Origin: Glandiceps talaboti
Lineage: Eukaryota > Hemichordata > Enteropneusta > Spengelidae
Assembly (NCBI RefSeq): GCF_964340395.1
Contig: NC_135550.1
Coordinates: 29,820,176-29,884,175 of the forward strand
Reading direction: 5' to 3'
Length of the DNA: 64,000 nt
Under the pieces are notes generated by a model, which was not told the origin of the DNA, did no database searches, and saw only the letters and a program-made list of their open reading frames with translations. Below, one piece after another: positions 53,942 to 64,000 of the stretch. A program made the position numbers and the translations under genes. Every line of letters begins with the position of its first letter. Positions within the stretch are counted from its first letter, which is position 1.

Positions 53942-56520
53942 TGTCTTAACTAGAGATACGAATACATGAATAGCCTGACTTGCACAGATCGGACACTGCT
54001 ATGAAAGACTTTTTTCACGACATTCATTCGTTTGTTAGGCTATACTTTCTGTGGTTATTTGGCGAACAATGGACAGTTTTTGAAAGAAAATACTCGTAAT
54101 AGTATTCTTTGAGAACGTATAGCAAAGTGTGAGTCGAAATTTGTAAGGGTAGACTAATTCAATTTGCAAGGGAAACTCCGTAACTTTTACGCGGGGGTGG
54201 AAGAGGCATTTGGTGTGTGTGCAGGACTTGGGCTGGCAAGGTTAACTGAAGGGGCACCTCACCTCCGATCCTATGACTTTTCTATGATGGGCAGGTCACG
54301 CAATGTATAGCAGACTGTTAAGTTTACAGAGAATGAAAGAGCTGCTTACATTGGCGTGAAGCATAATGGGGGACTAATGCCTGAAAATGGTCTGGAATTA
54401 CGGGGTAGATTGCCTGTCTCATCGTTGTCGCCACGTAATTACCACACAAACAGCAGTCACTTTCACCAATGTCTCTGTTAGTAAGTTCTCCCCGTCTGTC
54501 CGTTTCATTGTGAAATCGGTATGATCTGTAATAAAATATCCTGTCTTTTCTTCATCTATTGTTCGTAGAGACACGCGATTTGGTTTCACTTATGTATCGA
54601 TGTTGGCACCCGTCAATTCAGGTGCGTCAATTTCTTGTCAGACTCTTTCCCCCAGGAAATTTACAGTTCACGCGGCCGCCTGATATATCATCGTTACCCA
54701 TCGCCTTCTGAATCCCGAGGCGAATGAATGTAAGAAAATGTTGTGGAATAGAAATGTCAACACTAACGTTGTTTTTTCACCTCTTGCCTTGTTCATGTGA
54801 CCATCCTATCAATATCACTTCATGCTCGATACAGCTGAATATCATCGAAACAGACAGTCGTGAAATTGAAATAATACCACGTGTCGTATTTTGCACTACA
54901 TCCTAAATTGGCAATCACAAATATTCGGATTGTGAACTTCAAAATATCACATTTAATAAATACCATATCTGACTGCATTAAAATTAAAAAAACACACAAC
55001 ATTCTTAAAAAGTTGTGTTTGAAAAAATGAAAACAGTAAGAGCCACTGTTCTGGGTATACTTGTCAATTCGTTAGTATAACTAATGATGAAAAATCAAGT
55101 CTCACGTGCGAAATGTCACCCACCATAATAGCGTCATGTCGTGGAACAAAATACAAATCAATTGGGGAAGTCGCACACTAATGACTCTCCAAAGTGGAGG
55201 GGAGGGCTGCAATGAAATTGGTGAGAGCCTCTGACATTTCCGAAATTACAACTATAAGTCCTCCTGCCCATCAGATTTTGTGCAGTGTCGCGTTCTTCAC
55301 ATTCGTCAAAATAACTGCAGTATTGTCAGACTGCCAAACTCAATCAAAATGAAACGTCCAGTCATGTCCCAGTCCACTGTTGCTGCAGTAGAAACCCCAG
55401 TTGATAATCTAATCCGACATTGCTCATTCACTCTAAAGCTGTCAGTTGAAATCATTCAATGTTTGTTTCATTAATGCTATTCAACCGCCCAACTACTGTA
55501 GAATACACACTTCACATTTTTTTCCAACTTTCAGTCAAAAATGAAAGATTACTTCGACGCTTCGTTTCTGTCCATCTGCTAACTGAACAAGGCGGCTGAG
55601 TGTTTCGCAGATTGCTGATAAAGTCACGCCTATCTTTTCCCCCTCCGTTTATCAGTTTTTGTTTGTAGAGTATTAAAATCCGTCGTCAATAGTAGAAAGT
55701 CGTTCTGTGTTAAAGTCCACACCTTTGTGTCTGTAATAGCAATGGGCAAGGCTCTAAAGAATCTGGTATGAGGAGTGTGTGCCTATACTTTAACAAAGGG
55801 CACATATAGATAATATGCATTCCATGTTGACTGCGAGACGTTAGGCTGTTGTAAAGTAGTGAAAACGGATAAGCACCGGTGATAACTATTAAAATGGCGC
55901 GATGCTCCCAAATATGAGAAAGGCCAACGTGATTCCTAGAAACATCATATTTGAATAAATTTGAAGATTTAGAAACATCACACATGACAAAGAAAGAATA
56001 TTTTGGCATGACTTGCATCATGACTTGCATCAAATAACACAAAAACACGGTTAATAGAAAGAAGAGATGGCTTTTGTCAGAATGCAACCCGAGGGGTTGT
56101 AGCTATGAAGGTAACGATAGCGTGCTGATTAGGTCAATACCGCGTTCCTCGATAAAAGTTATTTCTGACACAAATCTCAAACGAGTCATCAGGAGAGGGG
56201 CCATTTTGCATACAAGCAAAAATAAGTAAGGTTATTTTTTTTTTGACTTGACATAATAAATCGATAGAAAGACTAGTGATGACGAGGACGGCTTCTCCCG
56301 ATAATTGCTCGACTCTCTGGCGAATTCGACTTCATTAACACTCAGCACAACGAATAAACGACTTTTTTCTACCTCAACAATGTGTCTCGTCTGAGATCGC
56401 CTCAGGTGCGCTAGCAAATGATATACACGGTATCATATCTATCTTATATCTCCTGCTTTGATTGTTCATTCTTTGTAAGAAATAACGAGCAAGTCCTTGG
56501 CAACCAGCGCGCCAATACAC
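53942..56520. other. Repeat-free unique sequence, possibly regulatory
   Basis: No coding sequence recognised. Mixed-composition stretches such as 54200-54500 lack simple repeats and include TAATTACCACAC, a homeodomain-type core, but motifs alone prove nothing. Confidence 0.4.
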
Positions 56521-56650
56521 TCAACTGGGCTCATTTGCATATACGTCAATCACCCAGTTCCCGGATCGCGTTTCTCTATGTGTGTTTTCTTCCCCTTTTC
56601 CTCGCACCAGAAAAAGAATGACTCCCATTTGATATGCAAATGAACTGGGT
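56521..56650. promoter_or_regulatory. Octamer-like motif pair flanked by AACTGGG boxes
   Basis: ATTTGCAT (56533-56540) and its inverse ATGCAAAT (56634-56641) are perfect POU/octamer sites about 100 bp apart. AACTGGG (56523-56529), CCCAGTT (56553-56559) and AACTGGG (56643-56649) bracket them, so AACTGGG...octamer and its inverted form recur. The arrangement suggests a regulatory element or the remains of an inverted repeat; function is inferred only from motifs. Confidence 0.35.
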
Positions 56651-59093
56651 ATAGATGTAAGACACACGGGAGACCGAACCATAACTTAACCGTAATTAGG
56701 CCCACCTTAAAGTCTGTCGCCTAAAGATTTTGATGATAAACTTCTTAAATCGATTCAACATGGATTTAATATGTAAAAGGCAAGAAACTTTCCCCTGGTA
56801 ACCTGCTAATGAAAACCATCGCGAATGATGGTATGAAATTAACCTAGGCACTCTGAGGACATGGAATGTGAACGTTTGAGCCATTTGATTGACAGTTAGA
56901 AAAGAACAGACCACCAACACTAAATACACTCTATATCTATTGCGTGGTTTACTCGATTGTACACGTGCGACGTGGTTTTCCGCGAAGCGTTAAATTTGTG
57001 TCTATTGTAGCAATACCCTCTATTTTTCAATTGTTGGTAGCATTATACACCGTGTATTTACTTTTGTATGTTTATACACATCTAAAGGATTGTTTACTTT
57101 CCTTTCATTACACTGTCTGGTTGATATATTTAATTTTCTCAATAATCACTCTGACACTAATCAGCATACAAATTCCTGTCATTACCTGTTTTCTCACCTT
57201 CATTACAATTTATGTTGTTTTCACCGCGTGGGTTCTCGTTAAAATCGACGTATTAATTACCCTGACGCCTTTCATTGATATTCAGAGATCTCCCCGATTA
57301 TTAGTTCAATTGTTTTGTGATATCCTCCATTTAAAAGGCTTTTGTAATATCAGGATTATTTAATACCCGATTCCCCGGACGACTTTTGTAGCAGCAAATA
57401 TGGTAATGATTGTGGTACAATGAATTCGAGCTTGTGAATGTTTGTCTTGTGCGAGACTCAGTTTAGCCTTTACATACATACAGTGTATATTATATGCAAG
57501 TAGTACCATACGGTAGCCAGGCTTTCATTCCATTCCGTAAATGCATGACAACGCTAACGATTTGCAACTAATCCCTCGTAATCATAAATTATAATTGGTG
57601 ATAGTAATATATTTGTATATCATCAACCACGTTGTAAAACTCAATCCACATAAGTAAGCATAATGTTTAGGATAGTGTTAATGTTAGTAACTATAATGTG
57701 TGGAAGCGATCGGATTAAAATACGATTTAGAATCTAGCCGGTTGCCATTTCCAGATCATTTTCGGCTTTATTTTGTTTCATACATTAATCGCCTTATGAT
57801 ATTGTCACTGAGCCCACATATTAATTTTCTGGGATTTAAGCGGCAAGTTTCTAAGGGAACAATAGTGGTGGTGAGCGAGCTTGCTTTTAACAATATTAAA
57901 GAACAATTCCCCTTGGCCGGGAAATGTTGATAGTACGGGTGTTGACTCTTCCAATTTCATTTCAAAGTTGCCCCGAAATACAGGGCAGTTCGTGTTTACT
58001 CGGAATCGTGTTTCTGTCGGGGGAGATCAGGTTTCACATAGTTGTGACGGTCAATAATAATGTAATATTCTCCTTTATTCGTAATGCCATACGTTAAAAT
58101 AGGTGAAAATATGAATGGGAAAAACTGGTGTAGACAGACTGCGTCTAATACAGTTGTAATTAAGGTATGAAGGTAGATCATACGGGATCTAATATTGCTT
58201 TCCTTGTAAACAGATTAAGGAGCGTGTTGTTTTGTTCAACTGCAGTCATGTGAGGAACGTTTCGCCGGTAATGCTTTACTAATGCTGATGAAAAAATGTT
58301 CTTTTTTGTAGGTTCGTGCCCTAAGTTAATAAATCAACCATTCAATACCATTGCTAATGAATATTAGCCTAACTGCTTACACGCAGTCGTCCTATAATAA
58401 TGTCAACACCCTCTAAAAAATTACATGAAATGTAGAACTTTCGCATCAAATTTGACGCAGATGTGCGCTGAATTTTAAAAAGAACAATAGACATTCGAGG
58501 AACTAAAAGAAAAGAGAGAGACAACTGTAAATAAGGACGTTTTATGTCTTGGTTATTTTTAAGGGAAATATCGGATGAACTGATATAGTTGCTGATACTT
58601 GAAAACAGTTACCAAATTTACCCTCATCATATTATACTGATTGGCACCCCGCATTAAGCAAAATGTAATTTGTAGTGTAGTTTGCTTCCAGAGACACGTT
58701 CTAATGCCGACGAACGACAGCGGGGGAGTCACATGCCAGGAGGGCCTCGTTAACTGACGTAAAATAACACATGACTAGTATTCATATTGTAAGGTGCGTA
58801 TCAGAAGACATCAAATTAAAAATGAGACATCGAAGTCAAAGTAATCAATCGAAGAGATCTAAACAGACTTTTCACGAGAACTGTTAAATTTGTGTCGAGA
58901 GAAAGAAAAAAAAGTTTCAATCAATATATAGCAGACAGGGGTCAATAAGTATGTAGCCTGTGATTACTAGGTATGGATGTTGACAGAGCTGAATTTAAGT
59001 CGTTAATTTAGAGGTACATGGTAGATACATGATTGAAAAACTCCTCAAATTCACAGGAAATTGGTGTTTTCAGGGATGGAGAATCGCTGGTGG
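56651..59093. other. Repeat-free unique sequence, no gene recognised
   Basis: The hydrophobic frame at 56944-57363 (139 codons, GTG start) lies on the T-rich strand and looks like compositional bias rather than a membrane protein. No other structure is supported. Confidence 0.5.
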
Positions 59094-59245
59094 GTTTCCT
59101 CCGATCTTCGATTTGTTCTGCTATCACTAAGTCACTTTTGCTCTGATCGGGTTTCAGCTGGAGGAAACTTCGAGTGAACTGTAGCATCCTGGATGACGGT
59201 ATCCCTTAGCAACGAGAAATTGTGAGAACCGGTTGCTACGGTATC
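59094..59245. promoter_or_regulatory. X-box-like inverted motif pair with upstream GTTTCCTCC/GGAGGAAAC arms
   Basis: GTATCCCTTAGCAAC (59199-59213) fits the RFX X-box pattern (two half sites around a short spacer), and the inverted relative GTTGCTACGGTATC follows at 59232-59245. Upstream, GTTTCCTCC (59094-59102) and GGAGGAAAC (59160-59168) form a perfect 9-base inverted pair. RFX X-boxes mark promoters of ciliary genes in animals. Here the assignment is motif-based only, and no start site or gene is visible next to it. Confidence 0.3.
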
Positions 59246-60766
59246 AAATGCTGTTTTAATTTCAGATACAAGAGATCGGTTGACTGGAGGATGTAAGAGA
59301 ATATTCCTATTGACTAGGAACTATTGCAAACTGTCTCGACCTCTTGTTTGCCAAGAAATTTCCAGGGACGCCCCATCGTGCCAAACGCTGACGCAGTCAC
59401 TGATTATAGTCAAAAATTTGTATTTGTAACATCAACTTAGCCGGTGGGTCAACGAATCTTTGCATGGAAAGGCACGTCCACCATAGTTAAACCTACCGAG
59501 ACCCACTGCTGCGCATCCATCATGAATATGCTCTGGCATTGCTAACTTCTGGAAAAAATTTCCGAGACCTTCCATTTTTCGTGACAAAGAAAGATTTCAT
59601 AATGAAAAAGAATGATCACACCCCACATGGGCATTTCTCCATTTACCACACGACTTCGCCTTAACTGTATACCCTGTCCATCGAAGGTAGACATCAGACA
59701 CGAAACCCTTTCGGCTAATTCAAAAAGACACTAACAAACACTCACCACTTTTCCAACTCCCAAGCATCACTTCTTGGAGTGAGGGGAATATTTGGAAATG
59801 AAATCTGTACTGAATGAAATTAGTTTGCTCTGTCACATTGAGTTAGCACATCGTCCCGTTGTCATCGTCAGCTCAATTCATAATACATGTCAGAATGTAG
59901 CACAAGCTGTCACAGCCTACCCCACATGGGAGTTGAATGCCCAGCTTAATGCCACGTCAATTCCGTAGCGTCTTATTGAAGAGACGTATCCTCACACGGG
60001 TAATGTTAAGTTCACAGCCTGGACAAGATATTTGGACTCCCAAAAGAACGCTTTTCAAATGGACTTTATAGATTTGGACGGTTTGGAAGAATTACCTCCA
60101 TTATCATAAAGGCAACAAAGATTTTTTAATAATTCTTTAAAAATTCCTACCACCAGTGTGAGAAAAAAAAGTTTCTATGACGACCCCTACATTTGAAAGA
60201 TTTAGATTTGAAGCAAACAAAATATTTATCAAGGGTAAGACAGTCACTGTTGAATAAGTTGAACGTCGCAATGTCATTCTGGATTCCTAATGGTATTTTG
60301 TATTTCACTTTGTATAGGTTGATAAGTTAACGTATATAGACTGTCTACGTTCTAAATCATTCATGTCAATGAATAAAATAACAGTTTAATTCCTACCACG
60401 GGAAGCCAGTGTAATAGAGATGAAATTTCCGTGAAAAGTCACGAGCGATAGATGGGGGAATGCTGCAGGCGCGTGCCAATGTCACTCACTTCAAAATTAC
60501 ACCGTCATTTAATGTTATTTTCTGATCCCAAGAAAGATGGGAAATAATTGGAGAAATGGTCGCACCATGCTGAGAAGATGAGTTCCCTGTCGGGGACAGT
60601 AATACGTCCCGATACTTTGGCGACAAATAACGTCTTTGATAGCATCAGGGAACCTCTAATAGCTCGCCGTTGATGAGACTACGACGAAGCTTAGCAAACC
60701 TGACTCAGACAACCAATCTGGTCGCTTATTGGTCAAACGGCTTCCCAGTGACGGTTGACAGAGTAA
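59246..60766. other. Repeat-free unique sequence, no gene recognised
   Basis: No coding frame of note. An inverted CCAAT box (ATTGGTCAAACGG) lies near 60729. Confidence 0.5.
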
Positions 60767-61054
60767 TTTACGGCGGCAGGCAAAAATGACATCTCTCTAT
60801 CAGTAAGACGTTTGCCTTATCGACAATCTGAAGTGGAAAAGTGCTTCAAAGCGATTCAGGAAGCTATTAGCGCATCTGACTGCACAACGATCATCGCAGG
60901 CAAAAACCAAACTGACAACAATGTCAATTCACCCATTCTCGTGGTACGCGGTATTACAGTCACATTGATAATTCCTAAGAGTTTAACGATGGAAGGATAT
61001 TCAGAGAAACAATGGCAGTTTCAATTGCCGATGCACAAGAAGAATAAGAAGTAG
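60767..61054 (+). other. Unassigned 95-codon open frame, possible 3' exon
   Basis: The frame is open from just after a stop at 60764-60766 to TAG at 61052-61054. Its composition is balanced and protein-like, for example SEVEKCFKAIQEAISASD followed by a Val/Ile-rich segment and a basic end KKNKK. There is no ATG near the 5' edge, but TCTCTCTATCAG (ending 60803) could be a splice acceptor, making this a terminal exon of about 83 codons. No family was recognised. Confidence 0.25.
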
Positions 61055-64000
61055 CGAATAAAACGGAATAAGTGGTAAAAAGAGGAAATATTAACGAATA
61101 AGTGAAGCATAATCTGGAGGAAACAAGGAGTCAAAGAGTGAAATGAATGCATCCCATCTTAATAGAGTGATTGGAGCTGAATTCTGACCCCTTTGTTTGT
61201 TTGAAGACTCGTCCTTCCGTTTTGTTTCCTTGAGCAAATGCATCGGAAGGCTATTCAGCTTCATAGAACAGATCATTTCTGCATCGAAATTACATCCTTT
61301 GCTTTATGTAATAAAAAAATCGTCATGAAATGACTTGGATCTAGGGAGATGTTAGTGTAATAGTACATCTTGGTGAGAGAGTATATTGTGTGTTTTGTCT
61401 TCAGTGATCTTAATTGTATTAGAAGGATGGTAATAACCAAAGTCTAGAATCAGTAGAATCACAAACGTTATAGGTATTATAACCACAGCAAAGTCAATCA
61501 AAAAGATTGGATAAAAGTCCACTTATAGACTTTAAGAACATTGCAGTCAGAAGACGATGATCTGAATAGAATCTGAATTATTGTGAAATGCATATGCCAA
61601 TCTATCATTATGACATTATCCTATACTGACTACTTCATTAAGAATAAATATATGAGTCAGTGAGATCTTCGCTCTCTCTTGCAAACAACCCTTATGAAAT
61701 AATTGTAACTCACACATATGCAATTTTGACAAATAAATTCAATAATCAATACATCCTCACTTTTACCCGGAAATATTAAGATTAATTTGGAAGGTGAATA
61801 TACTCGGATGTCACTCACTAAACCACAGGGAAAGTAGCCGAGCGTCAGACAGAATACGTCTTAAATAGGCGTCATCGTTAGCGTTTCCTGAGATTTTCTT
61901 ATTTTCCGCATGCGTTTATAATATGGATTTATACATTTCTTTAGACGTCTTTTTCAAAGGCGGGTGAAACAAGACCCGACGAGATCTTCTCACATTTTTG
62001 TTCGTGTTTTCTTTATTCTTGAAAAGCTCTTACAGCTTGATTTCGATGTGAATTGAGAAACTATCTGTCTATCATTCGAGTGTAATGAAGCAGCCTTTAG
62101 TACGAGGATATGCGTGTATTTATAAAGGCGAGTGTAAAACGACAATAATATATATATATGGATTTGACATAGTAGCAGTTTCTAAACAAGCTCGAGGCAG
62201 AATTGCGTGTGTCTTGCCAGCAAGATTAAAAGTGCCATTGTTATGAAGAAAAAGACTACGGCATATTAAGCCTAAAATTTGATCTCACTAGCAGTTCTAA
62301 TACCAACCAGGTCACGTGACTCGACTATGATGAAAAAGAGAAGTGACATCTCATCCCAGATTAGTGAGAGCTGTTGTAAAAACGGTGTAAAGGAGAAGAG
62401 AGAGCGAGGGAAATCGGCTAGTATCAAGAGAAAAGAAAAAAACGCATGGTTATTTATTGACCCTAGAGGGATATGATTAGTTTGGTCGTTGCCAGAAAGA
62501 TGCCATGAAAAATTGTATAGTAGATACCACAATGAGTTGAAACCCTCATAGAAGAGCATATAGACGACAGATTCATTCTTCACTGGCTTTTAGACTCGCA
62601 TCGCGTGATGGGAAACTACTATCATCAACGAAATAGGAAAATACTAATGAATAGGCGAGCTAGAGCTGCATCGTAACAGTATACATAGAAATAAAAAAAA
62701 TGGCAGCCTAGAGCTGATGTATTATCCTACATGCCTATTCACTATGATCCATTTAATTAAGACGTTATTGATGATGAAATATTCGCCATTTACAAATAGA
62801 AGTAATATGGGAGGCGGAGAAGTGGAGTAGATAGCAATGTAAATAGCTCGATAACATTGACAATTGCTATCTGATACCCTAAAAAGGGAGCTCATCTCCG
62901 CGCACCGCTGCCAACTCAACAAAGCATTGACGAATAGACAAGCTCCTCCAAACGCTGTACAAGTCTTGCCATTTCCCCCAATTATTCCTGTTTCGTTTAT
63001 AGTGGATCATTACCACTACTAATACTACTGTAACAATTTCAATCTAGTGGCGTTTTGTTGGCTGTCACCTTGAGAACATGACAGACAGATGATTTTACGT
63101 TGTATGATATGTGAATATTATAGAGATGACTGTCGTATGATATCACCTGTTATATTGTAAGAGAGTAACGGGTAAAATGGCATTATTTTACCCGCTTCGT
63201 CAAAAAAAAATCTTCACAGCTGCAGAAGGTGCAATCCAAATGAAAAGGTCGTGTATTTCACTTGTGACACTTTTTTTATTAGTTCAAATGAGACATACAT
63301 GCCGTGTTGGTAGGAGCCCCTATTCTGAAAAGCACTCTTTTCCAACTCGTTTGTGAGCACTCTAAATTAAACTCTGCTCGCGGCCATTGTGTAGAAATAC
63401 AGCGCTTGTAAGAACACGACATAAAAAGGAGATAAATTGGAACAGGCAAATTGCAGAGGCGGCTAGTATTCGTTTAGTGATGAACGGGCGAGGGGAGAGG
63501 TTACGGCATGCCTCGTACAGTCAGCGATGTTCTTCCGCAGCCTTTTCGTCGTAGAGTGACCGCCAGTGGTCCCCTTTGCGATAAAAATACACGTTTGTAA
63601 TGGGAGTTGAATGAAATCCAATTTATGATTCTATGAAATGACGAGCCTACACAATACAAATTATGAACGCATGGTATAACGAAGACATTTCGATGCGTAT
63701 ATTGTACAGGTGTATACACAGCTGCGCGTTGCCTTTCTTCAACCTGCTCGGTACACTATCCAGCAGCGTGGCGACGCGCAGGTAGATACGCACATGACTG
63801 TGAAGTGCTCGAGTGTAAAACTGTAAGTGCCTCCAAAAATTGGCCGTCGACACGAAAAGAGCGAAGATTGACACGGCGGTTCACACTGGTTTAATCTGCA
63901 CCAGTCAACCGTGCTCTATCAGATTGGAGTGACCATAGTTAATGGAAAATGGGCAGTCAGCCTGGCTCTAATATAATTACCCATATATTCAACCTCTATG
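61055..64000. other. Repeat-free unique sequence, no gene recognised
   Basis: No gene recognised. There is a short AT run at about 62146-62157 and a 10-bp hairpin, CGGGTAAAAT/ATTTTACCCG with a 6-base loop, at 63169-63194. A 65-codon frame at 62279-62476 with a basic C-terminal half is of chance length. Confidence 0.5.

Noticed and set aside
56944-57363. 139-codon hydrophobic frame resembling a membrane protein
   Set aside because: It starts at GTG, lies on a T-rich strand where random codons give Leu, Ile, Val and Phe, and shows no family motif.

Overview
This window reads as nuclear DNA of a multicellular animal, most likely an aquatic invertebrate; the species cannot be named from it. It is AT-rich, has no bacterial-style gene packing, and has no long open frame outside tandem repeats. 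It is full of micro- and minisatellites. It also carries decayed pieces of non-LTR retrotransposons whose C-terminal reverse-transcriptase peptides are recognisable, and several non-autonomous DNA transposons with readable ends and target-site duplications. No intact protein-coding gene, tRNA, rRNA or CRISPR array was recognised. The window is probably intergenic or deep intronic.

Layout. 1-4.5 kb: plain unique sequence. 4.5-10.5 kb: TG/TCTG repeats, a possible decayed coding segment (minus strand, 4.84-5.48 kb), triplet-repeat mosaics (6.8-7.0 and 9.26-9.53 kb), the 3' end of a minus-strand LINE (8.06-8.76 kb), and a dispersed repeat in two copies (8.88 and 10.18 kb) that differ mostly at synonymous positions. 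12.5-13.2 kb: a 666-bp element flanked by TTAA. 13.9-37.8 kb: a repeat belt with compound TGTC/CT arrays, a 51-bp minisatellite (24.9-25.8 kb), a second LINE 3' end (26.07-26.29 kb), a long AT array, a host repeat present in inverted copies at 28.7 and 35.6-36.3 kb, two copies of an element with 9-bp target duplications (32.3 and 35.7 kb), a 173-bp fold-back element (36.7 kb), an AGTAC pentamer array (37.1 kb) and a 37-bp minisatellite (37.65 kb). 38-46 kb: mostly unique, with a diverged inverted-repeat pair (40.2-40.5 kb) and a degenerate ~35-bp minisatellite (41.3-41.5 kb). 46.2-47 kb: tetranucleotide arrays. 49.6-51.8 kb: a diverged ~205-bp satellite in which a short internal motif has expanded twice into nested minisatellites. 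52-64 kb: almost free of simple repeats, with a few motif clusters (octamer-like, X-box-like), one first-exon candidate and one unexplained open frame.

The strongest observations are about mobile elements. The copy at 35.7 kb is an insertion with 9-bp target duplications, and the uninterrupted target is preserved at 28.9 kb in the same window. The nested satellite at 49.6-51.8 kb and the 666-bp TTAA element are the other structures most worth following. Nothing here shows a group of genes working together, so no pathway is proposed.
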